From the NCBI RefSeq assembly GCF_008014675.1, contig NZ_VOXD01000003.1:186001-250000 (forward strand): DNA of 64,000 nt, written 5' to 3'. Below are positions 51,817 through 60,724 of the stretch, piece after piece. The notes below the pieces were generated by a model, which saw only the letters and a list, made by a program, of their open reading frames with translations, had not been told where the DNA came from and did no database searches. The translations under genes and the position numbers were made by a program. Source of the DNA: Neolewinella aurantiaca. Lineage in GTDB: Bacteria; Bacteroidota; Bacteroidia; Chitinophagales; Saprospiraceae. Within the stretch, counting starts at the first letter, position 1; every line of letters begins with the position of its first letter.

Positions 51817-53157
51817 CTACTTTGCTGCCATCTCGGCCTGCAGTTTCTTCCCCTCCGCAATTTGCTCTTTCGTATCGCGGAGCGGCTGGCCAACCTTGTT
51901 TAATTCGAAGAGGTAAGTATCCCTCAGGGCTTCGAATTCAGGAAGGAGGCTGTCGGGCATATTTTTAGCGGGCGGGAAACGGAGTTTGGTATGATCGATC
52001 TGGCGGCCATCTTTCCAGAAACGGTAGCAAACGTGCGGCCCGGTAGCCAGTCCGGTTGAACCAACGTAACCAATGGTTTCTCCCTGGCGGACGCGGGTAC
52101 CGACGCTCTGGCCTTCCTCGAACTTCTGCATGTGCAGGTACTGGGTGGTGTACTGCTTGCTGTGGCGGACTTTTACGAAGTTACCGTTGCCTCCACGCCG
52201 GCCGCGCTCCACGATGACGCCATCGGCGGTTGCCAGGATAGGCGTGCCGCGTGCCGCGGCGTAATCGGTTCCCAGGTGCGGCTTGATGCGTTTCTGTACG
52301 GGATGAAAGCGACGTAAGTTGAAAGCGGAACTCATCCGGCTGAACCGAACGGGAGATTTCAGGAAGGTACTCTTCATCGGTTCACCGTTGAGACCGAAGT
52401 AGCCCTGATACGTAGAATCCGGGGAGCAGTACCAGAAAGCGTAGATGTCATCGCCACCGGTAGAGTAGCGGGCTGCTTTAACCATGCCAGGCGCAGCATC
52501 TTCGCCCTCAACGAATTTCTTCTCATAGATAAGCTGGAAGGCATCGTTGGGCTGAACGTGGTAGAAGTCCACCGACCACTGGAGCGCGTCTTCCATCCGG
52601 TCTGTGAGGGCGTGGCTAAGGCCGGCACCCGTCATCGCGTTCCAAAGGTTAGACTCAATTTTGCCTGCAGCAAGGGCGATTTCCGTTTTTACCGGCAGCC
52701 TGGTGCGTTCGCTGAGGTCGCCTCCTTTAAGGTCGAGCCGTACATATTCGTAAATGGAAGGCTGGTAGGCCAGGAAGTCGGGCCCTTCGGTATCCTCATC
52801 ATCGATGATGGTGTAAACACGTCCGGCCCGGAGGTCACGGACATCAAGCAGTTCGTTGAATGCGTTGGCGGCATCGAAGGTTTGCTGATTATCCAGTCCC
52901 TGCTGAAGCAGGATGTCGGAAAGCGTCTGCCCTTCAAGAATGGTATCCGTACGGAGAGATACAGTATCGGTAGCCAGCCCAAAGCGCAGGGTGGGGGTGA
53001 CGATGGGGAAAGCGTTTGTCGTAAGCTCCGGGTGGGGCGGCGGCGGCGCCAAACCTACCAGAGAGTAGACGATGGCTGCACAGACAAAGAGGCAAAGTGC
53101 GGAAACAAGTGCTACCCGGGGGAGGCGCAGTTTCCGCTTTCGATGCGGTAAATTCAC
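51817..53157 (-). CDS. M23 family peptidase with variant zinc site
   Basis: 446 residues using a GTG start at 53157. An ATG-started frame to 53304 exists, but a TATATTTG promoter lies inside it (53238-53245), so those 49 codons would not be transcribed. One membrane span follows the basic start (LRLPRVALVSALCLFVCAAIVYSLVG). Residues about 65-260 form the N-terminal helical/propeptide-like part with a LysM-like ILEGQTLSDILLQQGLD. The peptidase domain has HLGTDYAA and QYLHMQKF, but the usual H-x-H is HVCYRFW, with Cys for the second His. It would cleave peptidoglycan cross-bridges in the periplasm, if active. See the finding on the active site. Confidence 0.85.
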   Translation of the reverse strand: MNLPHRKRKLRLPRVALVSALCLFVCAAIVYSLVGLAPPPPHPELTTNAFPIVTPTLRFGLATDTVSLRTDTILEGQTLSDILLQQGLDNQQTFDAANAFNELLDVRDLRAGRVYTIIDDEDTEGPDFLAYQPSIYEYVRLDLKGGDLSERTRLPVKTEIALAAGKIESNLWNAMTGAGLSHALTDRMEDALQWSVDFYHVQPNDAFQLIYEKKFVEGEDAAPGMVKAARYSTGGDDIYAFWYCSPDSTYQGYFGLNGEPMKSTFLKSPVRFSRMSSAFNLRRFHPVQKRIKPHLGTDYAAARGTPILATADGVIVERGRRGGNGNFVKVRHSKQYTTQYLHMQKFEEGQSVGTRVRQGETIGYVGSTGLATGPHVCYRFWKDGRQIDHTKLRFPPAKNMPDSLLPEFEALRDTYLFELNKVGQPLRDTKEQIAEGKKLQAEMAAK

Positions 53158-53237
53158 GTTTTTTGTTTTAATCCTGGTCGCTCCGGAAAAGCCGGAAAAC
53201 CAATAGCTCTTTTTTCGAACCTTGTGTAGTTCTGGCG

Positions 53238-53245
53238 CAAATATA
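53238..53245 (-). promoter_or_regulatory. -7 box TATATTTG for the M23 gene
   Basis: Exact TAnnTTTG on the minus strand, about 80 bases before the GTG at 53157. Confidence 0.6.
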
Positions 53246-53446
53246 GCAATTGTTGCAAGAGTTTCTGAAATTGACGTTTTAAGCGACGGAGCAGGGCTAG
53301 CCATCGCGATTTATGCCGCTATGAACAACAAGATCAGTTCGGGCAACACCTGCTGTGGGGCTTTCCCTGCTCGGATATAACTCCGTCAGGCGCGCGCCGG
53401 GGTAATTTGCTCATGCTGCAATCAGCAGACATAAATACAAAACATC

Positions 53447-53454
53447 TATATTTG
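53447..53454 (+). promoter_or_regulatory. -7 box TATATTTG for the LysM gene
   Basis: Exact TAnnTTTG, 57 bases before the ATG at 53511. No TTG at the standard -33 distance. Confidence 0.55.
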
Positions 53455-53510
53455 TAACAACGTTAGATATCAAATATCAACCAACTTACTCTACCAAAAC
53501 GTATCCCAAA

Positions 53511-55574
53511 ATGAGAAATTTCTTCACCCTGATCGTGGCCATGTTGCTCACGGCAGGCTCGTTGCAAGCCGAGCAAATCTTTGTCCTCTTCGACGGTACC
53601 TGTGGGGACCGCGTGAAGTACGAACAGTCGGTTGCGCAGCAGCCACGGCTCGATTATTATGCATATCACTTCTCCTTTCAGGGTGGAGACCGGCTCTTGT
53701 TAGAAACTGGTGCAGAGGGAACTACGGTTCAGAACTTCCTGCCCCAGGGCTACATTTACTGTGGCGACCCGCGCCTCAGCCTCGAACTTGCTAACCGCGT
53801 GAACGGCGGCGTTGACCGGGTATTCATTTTGCTGCCAACGGCTAATAATCAGTACATCATTCAACCGGTAATCATGGCGTCGGTGTTGCAGCGTAACGGA
53901 GCATCTTTTTCCTACTTCAGCCCACTTACCGGCTTTCAGTTCGATACCGAAAACGGTATTATCGGTGAAAACCTCGCGGTAGACAACGAAGGGGCAAAGG
54001 TCTACTTCGAAGGCCGGGAAACAAGCCCCTGCGCTGGCTACTTTTTGTTCCGCCAGTTGAAGGTAGGAGCCTCTTACCCGGTTATCGATTATAAGATTTC
54101 TCCGGAAATCGGAGTTTTCGAACGTAGCCTCGGCAGCGACGGGATCAGTACTACTGGTGGAACGATCGTTGCCCGCGAGGTAAACGGCATGCCCGTTGCC
54201 AACTACCTGAGTTCGGTTTGTGCTTCTGCAACCACCATAGCCCAGAACACCGCAAACACCCCGGCCATAACACCCCCGGCTTACGGTGGCACCCCGCAAC
54301 CACAGGCTTATGGTACCCAACAGCCCGCTCCGCCCCAGCCGTACTACACTCAGCCTCAGGAGCAGCAAGTACAACCCGAGTCGGTTGCTTACGGCACAGC
54401 TTCCCAACAACCCTCCACGACCGTCACAACTGTAAACCACACCGTGGCAAAAGGCGAAACCCTTTACGCTGTATCCCGTAAGTACAACACAACGGTAGAT
54501 GCGGTGAAAACTGCCAACGGGCTAACCAGCAATACTTTGTTTCCCGGCCAGCAACTGGCAATCACTACTACAATGTCGGTCCCGGCCAATGAAGTAGCTA
54601 TGGCTCCTGCCCCTACCGTTCCTACCACTCCTTATAATGCCGGTAATGTTGCTTATTCAAATCCGGGAGCGGCCCAGCCAACTCCTTACAGTACAACCCC
54701 GGCAACCCCTCAGGCTTACGGCGCTCAGCAGACGGCACGTAGTGGTCAGGCAGCAGTCTACGGAGAGAACCTCCACATAGTACAACCCGGAGAGACGGTG
54801 GCGAGCATTGCACTGCGTTACGGATATACTTCGGCCAAATTCCGCGAGATGAACGACATCGGCGCCAATGAGGTCGTACGGATTGGTCAGCAACTGAAAA
54901 CAACAGACTGTAATTGTCCGGTGCAGGAGGCTGCGCCCGCCGAAGCAGCACCGGCAGCGTACGGCCAGCCCGCCGCAACGCCCCAGTCGTACAGCCAACC
55001 CGCCGCTACACCTCAGGCTTACGGTCAGCCCGCTACGGCCAGCCCGCAGGCTTACGGTAACGAGAGCGGAACTGCGCAGCCAGCAACACCGGCTTACCGT
55101 ACACCGCAGGGCTACCAGGCACCTCAGTCGGCTCCGGTTCCGGCAACGACCACTCCAAAGGTCGCCGCCCCGACTACAATCACGAACAATCCTAATTTTG
55201 GCCAGGTAGTACCCAATGCGTCTGCACCTCCGAGCTCAACTATGGGCCAACTGGAGGCGCGTGGCAGTACTGCGCCTGCGGCGCAGCCAACCAACGCCAA
55301 CCCTGCTACTTACAATGCGTACCCTGCACCTGCGCCCGCGCCCACGCAGTACCAGTCGCCCAACCCTGTTCCCAATGCATACGGAACTCCGGTAGGGGTA
55401 AATACCCAGCCGGCGGCGCAACCGACCAACCGCGCGTTTCACCTCGTACAGGAGGGCGAAAGCCTGTACTCGATTGCGCGCCGTTACGGGATTACTACCA
55501 ATCAGTTGCGGGCACTCAATAACCTGGACAACGGCAGCGTGATCGTTCCTTTCCAGAAATTGTACGTGAACTAA
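53511..55574 (+). CDS. Exported protein with three LysM domains
   Basis: 687 residues. Signal peptide FFTLIVAMLLTAGSLQA. A domain of about 200 residues (IFVLFDGTCGDRVKYEQ...) is followed by three LysM modules at about 310-352, 420-464 and 642-687, each with H-x-V-x-x-G-E-(T/S)-L/V and a closing GQQL/FQKL. Between them lie long Pro/Ala/Gln/Tyr-rich linkers with repeated QAYGQP-type words, which look disordered. LysM binds GlcNAc-containing peptidoglycan; the N-terminal domain is one I do not recognise, so this is probably a cell-wall-bound periplasmic protein. One linker is written by a copy of the dispersed element (PAPAPAP). Confidence 0.85.
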   Translation: MRNFFTLIVAMLLTAGSLQAEQIFVLFDGTCGDRVKYEQSVAQQPRLDYYAYHFSFQGGDRLLLETGAEGTTVQNFLPQGYIYCGDPRLSLELANRVNGGVDRVFILLPTANNQYIIQPVIMASVLQRNGASFSYFSPLTGFQFDTENGIIGENLAVDNEGAKVYFEGRETSPCAGYFLFRQLKVGASYPVIDYKISPEIGVFERSLGSDGISTTGGTIVAREVNGMPVANYLSSVCASATTIAQNTANTPAITPPAYGGTPQPQAYGTQQPAPPQPYYTQPQEQQVQPESVAYGTASQQPSTTVTTVNHTVAKGETLYAVSRKYNTTVDAVKTANGLTSNTLFPGQQLAITTTMSVPANEVAMAPAPTVPTTPYNAGNVAYSNPGAAQPTPYSTTPATPQAYGAQQTARSGQAAVYGENLHIVQPGETVASIALRYGYTSAKFREMNDIGANEVVRIGQQLKTTDCNCPVQEAAPAEAAPAAYGQPAATPQSYSQPAATPQAYGQPATASPQAYGNESGTAQPATPAYRTPQGYQAPQSAPVPATTTPKVAAPTTITNNPNFGQVVPNASAPPSSTMGQLEARGSTAPAAQPTNANPATYNAYPAPAPAPTQYQSPNPVPNAYGTPVGVNTQPAAQPTNRAFHLVQEGESLYSIARRYGITTNQLRALNNLDNGSVIVPFQKLYVN
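55326..55343 (+). repeat. Dispersed 18-bp element, copy o (in LysM protein linker)
   Basis: 17 of 18 bases match, forward, within a Pro/Ala linker before the third LysM module. Because Pro/Ala codons are GC-rich, chance contributes more here than elsewhere. Confidence 0.65.
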
Positions 55575-55694
55575 TGTTGTTGCCGGAGCCGTAATGATTA
55601 CGGGGAAGAATGCCCGGTACCCGGGAAAATAGCTTCTGTACCCTCGTTTTGTTACGTTCCGGAGCGAACATACAGCCTTACATATGGCTTTATA

Positions 55695-55727
55695 GACGGC
55701 GAAATCCTTTACCCGGGCTTCGCCGTC
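55695..55727 (+). terminator. 9-bp stem hairpin after the LysM gene
   Basis: GACGGCGAA (55695-55703) pairs with TTCGCCGTC (55719-55727), followed by TTTG. The stem is short and the T tract weak. Confidence 0.6.
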
Positions 55728-55734
55728 TTTGATT

Positions 55735-55742
55735 TACCTTTG
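55735..55742 (+). promoter_or_regulatory. -7 box TACCTTTG for the CNNM gene
   Basis: Exact TAnnTTTG followed by CACC, 39 bases before the ATG at 55781. Confidence 0.55.
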
Positions 55743-55780
55743 CACCAGACTAATCCCGGAGCGCTGCTCCTCCTTAAAAT

Positions 55781-56989
55781 ATGACCACCCTCCTCTTATT
55801 TGCGTTTTTCTCCATTGCCTTCTCCTTCATGTGTTCCATCTGGGAGGCGGTATTGCTGTCCATTTCACCCTCTTACGTACAAATCAAAGTCGCGGAAGGT
55901 GGCAGGACCGGCGAGCTGCTGCAGAAGTTCAAAAAGGACGTGAATGCACCCCTGACGGCTATTCTTTCTCTCAACACGGTTGCCCATACCGTAGGGGCAA
56001 TTCTGGTAGGAGCCAGCACCGGCGCCGCCTTCGGTGAGGGTGGTTTTACCATCCCCGGAATCGAGTATGTCGTAAGCTACGAGGTGCTTGTGAGTGTTGT
56101 AATGACGCTTGCAATCCTGATCCTTTCGGAAATTATACCCAAAAACCTTGGCGCAACTTACTGGAAACAGTTGGCCCCGTTTACGGTGAAGGCACTCAAC
56201 GTTCTGGTTACGATTTTTACCTGGACGGGCTTTATCTGGGTATCCGATAAAATCAAAAAGCTGTTGCTGCGCGGTGATGACCCCCACGGAACTGCACTGA
56301 GCCGGACCGAGTTCATTGCGATGGCCGAAGCCGGTACCGAATCCGGTGAACTCAAAATCGAAGAAGGGCGGATTCTGAAAAACCTGCTCGCTTTCGAATC
56401 GCTCACCGTTCACGACGTAATGACACCCCGAACCGTAGTGGTTGGTGCGCGTACCACGATGACGATTAACGAGTTCTACGAGAAATTTGATGGCAGCCCG
56501 TTCAGCCGCTACCCGGTTTTTGGGGAAACCCGCGATCAGGTAGAAGGTTACGTCCTCAAGGATATGGTCTATAAGGCTATCATCGAAGAAGCCGGGAGCG
56601 AGCCGCTCACTACACTGATGCGCGACCTTGTACCGGTACCACAAACCACGACGCTGCACAAACTCATCGACCTGATGCTGGAGCGCCGCGAGCCGATCGC
56701 AATGGTCGTCGACGAGTTTGGCGGTCTGGAAGGTTTGGTAACTATGGAAGATGCCATGGAGACTCTGTTGGGCCTCGAGATCATGGATGAAATGGATACC
56801 AGCAAAGATATGCAGGACCTGGCCCGCAACCGCTGGCGGAAACGTGCAGAAAGCATGGGGCTTGACCTTTCGGAAATGGAAGGAAATGCCATCGATGCCG
56901 TTGTAGACGGAAAGGTGAGCAAAGCCGTAAACGAAGCGGTGAACGATGCCGTAGACGCTGCGGTGAAAAAGGATGCTTCCGGATCGTAA
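55781..56989 (+). CDS. CNNM/DUF21 membrane protein with two CBS domains
   Basis: 402 residues. The CNNM (DUF21) domain fills about 1-175 with four membrane spans and LILSEIIPKNLGATYW in the last of them. Two CBS domains follow (about 205-330), with HDVMTPRTVVVGA, SRYPVFGETRDQVEGYVLKD and PIAMVVDEFGGLEGLVTMEDAMETLLG, typical of CorC/HlyC-like ion-handling proteins of the magnesium-efflux type. The usual C-terminal CorC_HlyC transporter-associated domain is missing: after residue 340 only a charged tail (VSKAVNEAVNDAVDAAVKKD) remains. Inner membrane protein; Mg or Na/Mg exchange is likely from family data. Confidence 0.85.
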   Translation: MTTLLLFAFFSIAFSFMCSIWEAVLLSISPSYVQIKVAEGGRTGELLQKFKKDVNAPLTAILSLNTVAHTVGAILVGASTGAAFGEGGFTIPGIEYVVSYEVLVSVVMTLAILILSEIIPKNLGATYWKQLAPFTVKALNVLVTIFTWTGFIWVSDKIKKLLLRGDDPHGTALSRTEFIAMAEAGTESGELKIEEGRILKNLLAFESLTVHDVMTPRTVVVGARTTMTINEFYEKFDGSPFSRYPVFGETRDQVEGYVLKDMVYKAIIEEAGSEPLTTLMRDLVPVPQTTTLHKLIDLMLERREPIAMVVDEFGGLEGLVTMEDAMETLLGLEIMDEMDTSKDMQDLARNRWRKRAESMGLDLSEMEGNAIDAVVDGKVSKAVNEAVNDAVDAAVKKDASGS

Positions 56990-57010
56990 TTAACGGACTG
57001 AAGTAGAATA

Positions 57011-57028
57011 CGGCGCGGCCGCAGGTGC
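57011..57028 (-). repeat. Dispersed 18-bp element, copy p
   Basis: 17 of 18 bases match, reverse, between the CNNM gene and the aminotransferase promoter. Confidence 0.85.
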
Positions 57029-57050
57029 AGAGAGGGCTTGCAGAACACCG

Positions 57051-57058
57051 TATCTTTG
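57051..57058 (+). promoter_or_regulatory. -7 box TATCTTTG for the aminotransferase gene
   Basis: Exact TAnnTTTG, about 130 bases before the ATG at 57188; the -33 region would fall on repeat copy p. Confidence 0.5.
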
Positions 57059-57187
57059 CTGTCGAACTCAGCAATCCGACTGGCCGTCGGTTTCCTCTAT
57101 TGTGCTGAAGTACGTTGGATGATGCCCCGATTGCCCGCAAATAATCCGGCAGGGTTGCTGAACATTTAAGATTACAGAATATTCCGT

Positions 57188-58402
57188 ATGCCAAGCGTAT
57201 CCCACCGTTCAGAAACGGTCCCGTTGTCGCCCTTCCGAAAGCTTATTCCCTACGCCGATAAGGCAAAGGCTGCAGGCCGGCATGTGTACCACCTCAATAT
57301 TGGCCAGCCAGACATTAAGACGCACCCCCGGGCAGTATCCCGCTTCCGGGAGTTGGACTGGGATGTACTCGAGTACAGCCCCAGCAACGGCATTGCCAGT
57401 TACCGCAAGGCCCTTACCGGCTACTACGCCCGTTTTGGAGTAACACTATCTGAAGACAATATAATGGTGACTACGGGAGGCTCCGAGGCCATCCTGTTCT
57501 TCATGTTGGCTTGTCTTGATCCCGGAGATGAGATTATCGTTCCGGAACCCTTCTATGCTAACTACAATGGCTACGCCCACATCGCCGACGTGAGGGTGGT
57601 GGCGATCACCAGTCATATCGAAGATGGCTTCAGTTTGCCCAGCCCGGAAGCTTTTGCCAACAAAATAACCCGACGTACCAGAGCCATCATCATTACCAGC
57701 CCCAATAACCCAACGGGAGCCTGCTACTCGGACGAAGAGATGGACAGCCTGGCAGCAATCGTAAAGGAGAATGACCTTTTTCTGTGCGCAGATGAAGTGT
57801 ACCGGGAGTTTGCCTACGAAACGGAGCTGCGCTCCGTTCTGCAGATTCCTGGCCTCGAAGAGCATGCTATCGTTATCGACTCTGTGTCGAAGCGTTACAG
57901 TGCCACAGGAGCGCGGGTGGGCGCGCTGGTGTGCCGCAACCCGGACATTCTCGCCGGCGTAGATCGTTTTGCCAAGCTTCGGCTGAGCCCTCCCGGTTTG
58001 GGGCAAATGCTGTCGGAGTGTATGCTTCAGGACGATGCGGCCTACCTCGCCGGCGTGAAAGATGATTACCGCGCGCGGCGGGATACTGTCTACCGGCGGT
58101 TACAGGAAATGCCGGGCGTATTCAGCTACCGGCCAGGAGGCGCTTTTTACTGCTTCGCCCGGTTCCCGATCGCTGACAGCGAAGATTTTTGCCGTTGGCT
58201 GCTCGAAGATTTCGAACACGACGGGGCCACTGTAATGCTGGCTCCCGGTCCCGGGTTTTACGCTACGCCCGGCTTAGGTAAAAGTGAATGCCGGATCGCC
58301 TACGTACTGAACGTGGACGACCTGGAAAAAGCGATGGATTGCCTCGCTGCCGCCTTGCGGGTGTACCCGGGGCGACTGGTAGAAAAAGTCGGCGTTTTGT
58401 AG
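57188..58402 (+). CDS. PLP-dependent aminotransferase, class I/II
   Basis: 404 residues. Fold-type I features: HLNIGQPDI near 40, TTGGSEAI near 100, SPNNPTGACYS (about 178-188), LCADEVYREF (about 202-211) and VIDSVSKRYSATGARVG (about 240-256), with the Lys in SKRYS forming the Schiff base and the final Arg in SECRIAYVL binding the carboxylate. It is of the aspartate/alanine/branched-chain type; the exact amino donor cannot be told. Cytoplasmic amino acid metabolism. It is bounded by inverted copies of the dispersed repeat (copies p and q). Confidence 0.9.
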   Translation: MPSVSHRSETVPLSPFRKLIPYADKAKAAGRHVYHLNIGQPDIKTHPRAVSRFRELDWDVLEYSPSNGIASYRKALTGYYARFGVTLSEDNIMVTTGGSEAILFFMLACLDPGDEIIVPEPFYANYNGYAHIADVRVVAITSHIEDGFSLPSPEAFANKITRRTRAIIITSPNNPTGACYSDEEMDSLAAIVKENDLFLCADEVYREFAYETELRSVLQIPGLEEHAIVIDSVSKRYSATGARVGALVCRNPDILAGVDRFAKLRLSPPGLGQMLSECMLQDDAAYLAGVKDDYRARRDTVYRRLQEMPGVFSYRPGGAFYCFARFPIADSEDFCRWLLEDFEHDGATVMLAPGPGFYATPGLGKSECRIAYVLNVDDLEKAMDCLAAALRVYPGRLVEKVGVL

Positions 58403-58421
58403 CGGAAAGCCAATATGGGGA

Positions 58422-58441
58422 GGCGGCTGTAAGGTGCCGCC
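58422..58441 (+). terminator. Small hairpin after the aminotransferase gene
   Basis: GGCGGC (58422-58427) pairs with GCCGCC (58436-58441), followed by GGTTT. Weak terminator candidate. Confidence 0.4.
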
Positions 58442-58513
58442 GGTTTAACATAAGCATTTCTCCTGAAAGGCCATTCTCTGAGGCGCAGCTACGTGCTTCG
58501 GAAAACCTCGCGT

Positions 58514-58531
58514 GCACCTGCGACCGCGCCC
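58514..58531 (+). repeat. Dispersed 18-bp element, copy q
   Basis: 17 of 18 bases match, forward, in the gap between convergent genes. Confidence 0.85.
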
Positions 58532-58541
58532 CGAAACTGTG

Positions 58542-59264
58542 TTAGTTGCTCAGTATTTCCCGTACCTGATCTTCGATCAATTCATCTACCCAGCGCTGGT
58601 ACTGTTTGCCGCTGGGGTGGAGGTTGTCGGTGGCGACAAGTGATGGATCATCGATGCCTTCCTGCGATATCGGCGTTATGTTGATAAACGGAATGCCATA
58701 GCTCTCCGTAATTTCCCGGCAGGCCGCATTGAATTGTCTTACCCCTTCGGAAATGTCGGGGTTGCCACCGCCAAAACCGGTGAAGGCATAATCCGGAATA
58801 GATACGACGAACACACGGTCGCGGTTGTTGCCGGCAAATACGATGGCCTGGTTGAGCAAGTCTTCGAATTCGGTCCGGTATTCGGTCAGGGACCTGCCCT
58901 GAAACTGATTGTTTACCCCGATGAGGAGAGATACAAGGTCGTACGTCGCGCGCAGATCGGAACGGGCACCGATGCCGTTAATGAGGTCACGGGTAGTCCA
59001 GCCGTTGGTCGCTACGATGTCGGTAGCGGAAGAGTACGATTTACCATCAGCACCGGTTTGCAACAGGTTGGCAGTAAGCAGTGCTGGCCAGCGTTCGTTA
59101 TCGGCAACGGCGGTACCGATGGTGTAGCTGTCGCCCAGGGCCAGAAAGCTGATGGTATCGGTAGTATCGGTTGGGGGGGTAATCTCTATGGGCATAAAAT
59201 CATCGTCATCGTTACAGGCGAAGATAAAGAGGGGAAGCCAGAGTAGGATTGTCAGGAGTTTCAT
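58542..59264 (-). CDS. SGNH/GDSL-type esterase lipoprotein
   Basis: 240 residues. Lipoprotein signal LLTILLWLPLFIFAC with Cys near 17, then an acidic spacer (NDDDDFMP). Block I GDSYTIG (Ser nucleophile, about 45-51), block III GVNN (about 116-119) and block V DNLHPSGKQYQ (Asp/His, about 214-223) are all present, so the catalytic set is complete. Members remove acyl or acetyl esters from lipids or glycans; with this anchor it works in the periplasm or outside. It is a single gene. Confidence 0.85.
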   Translation of the reverse strand: MKLLTILLWLPLFIFACNDDDDFMPIEITPPTDTTDTISFLALGDSYTIGTAVADNERWPALLTANLLQTGADGKSYSSATDIVATNGWTTRDLINGIGARSDLRATYDLVSLLIGVNNQFQGRSLTEYRTEFEDLLNQAIVFAGNNRDRVFVVSIPDYAFTGFGGGNPDISEGVRQFNAACREITESYGIPFINITPISQEGIDDPSLVATDNLHPSGKQYQRWVDELIEDQVREILSN

Positions 59265-59637
59265 TTAAAATATTTGATTTGTGCTAACCGGAAAAATGAT
59301 GTCGCATAGAGACAGTCAGACGATTTAAGGAACTCGGACGACTATGGAGGTGAACAGACCGGGACGTGCAGACTAGTTACGCACGATGTATTGCGTCCGG
59401 TTTCAGTTGAAGTCAGTATAACGAGGGCCAGAGGAGCTGAATGCTACCCGGATACTCCAGAGATGCGGGGGAAGAAATACCCGCCGGTGCGGGGGGAGTG
59501 GTATAATCTGGCTGTAATATTTAGCTTTTGTAGTGGCCCCTAGGAACAGTGGGCAAAACTACCGTGGCTGCAAAATGTTCAATGGCGGAACATTGGCCGG
59601 GGAGAACCTGATCTGCACATAAATCAAGAGCATAGCT
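59265..59637. other. 373-bp divergent intergenic region
   Basis: No gene, repeat or clear promoter box recognised; TATAATCTGG at about 59500 and TTAGCTTTTG at about 59520 are possible AT-rich promoter parts. Confidence 0.4.
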
Positions 59638-60675
59638 ATGTATCATTTCTGGGAAATAATCGTGAACGCTTACCGGGATTACGCGAACTACCTGTGGCAT
59701 GACATCACCCAGCCGCAGTGGTCATCGTATTTCTACGCGCTGATTCTGGTGTCGTTGGTGTTCTTCGTTCTTGAAGTTGTAGTTCCCTGGAGAAGAAATC
59801 AGGCCGTTTTGCGGAAGGACTTTTTTCTTGACCTGTTCTACATGTTTTTCAACTTCTTTCTCTTTTCACTGGTGGTTTACAATGCGGCTTCGAGTGTCGT
59901 GGTGGACATAATCAACAACGGAATCAGCTGGCTCACGGGAGGTTTTGATTTGCAGGCCAGCAACCCGATGCGGTTCTGGCCGCTGTGGGCAGTGCTGCTG
60001 CTAGGCTTCTTTGTCAGGGATTTTATTCAGTGGTGGGTACATCGGTTGCTGCACCGTTCCGATTTTTTATGGCGCTTTCACCAGGTGCATCACTCGGTGC
60101 AGGAAATGGGGTTTGCCGCTCACTTGCGCTACCACTGGATGGAGACAGTCGTTTACCGGACCATTGAATACCTGCCGTTGGCCCTTTTGGGGATCGGGCT
60201 CTACGATTTCTTCATCATTCATCTGTTCAGTTTAGCGTGGGGGCACTACAACCATGCTAACATCCGGCCGCCCTCGTGGATTACGGGCGGTATTGTGGCC
60301 GGACTAGTGGGCCTGGCGATGGGGAGTGGAAGCTTTGATTTTGCCGTCGTTGCTGACCCTAACTGGTTGACTACCCTTGCCGGAGGCCTGATCGGTTTCG
60401 GAGCGGGAGCAGTCCTGCTGGGGCCGGTTATGAGAATTATCTTCAATAGCCCGGAAATGCACCTTTGGCACCACGCAAAGTCACTCCCTGAAGAGCGGCG
60501 GTATGGTGTTAATTTTGGCCTTACCCTCGCGATCTGGGACTACATCTTCGGCACAAATTACCAACCCTACGATGATGCCGAGCTCGAGCTCGGGTTTGAG
60601 GGGGTAGAGAAATTCCCGGCAGGCTTTGTCGGGCAGTCGGTTGGGGTTCCTCCGTTGATGGGGGATGATGATTAA
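59638..60675 (+). CDS. Sterol desaturase / fatty acid hydroxylase family protein
   Basis: 345 residues with about four to five membrane spans. The di-iron histidine clusters are all visible: HRLLH (about 138-142), HQVHHS (about 151-156), HYNHAN (about 202-207) and HLWHH (about 277-281). This membrane di-iron family hydroxylates or desaturates lipids using O2. In bacteria, targets include fatty acids, carotenoids or hopanoids; the sequence alone does not choose. The gene is alone, convergent with a DUF5683 gene 49 bp away. Confidence 0.88.
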   Translation: MYHFWEIIVNAYRDYANYLWHDITQPQWSSYFYALILVSLVFFVLEVVVPWRRNQAVLRKDFFLDLFYMFFNFFLFSLVVYNAASSVVVDIINNGISWLTGGFDLQASNPMRFWPLWAVLLLGFFVRDFIQWWVHRLLHRSDFLWRFHQVHHSVQEMGFAAHLRYHWMETVVYRTIEYLPLALLGIGLYDFFIIHLFSLAWGHYNHANIRPPSWITGGIVAGLVGLAMGSGSFDFAVVADPNWLTTLAGGLIGFGAGAVLLGPVMRIIFNSPEMHLWHHAKSLPEERRYGVNFGLTLAIWDYIFGTNYQPYDDAELELGFEGVEKFPAGFVGQSVGVPPLMGDDD

Positions 60676-60724
60676 ACGGCAGAGATTTTTATTCGTTGGT
60701 TAAGTCGGGCGTATTAAGGGGGAA

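Larger units (their letters stand above)
53158..53510. other. 353-bp divergent intergenic region
   Basis: Contains divergent -7 boxes: TATATTTG on the minus strand (53238-53245) and on the plus strand (53447-53454). No other gene. Confidence 0.55.
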
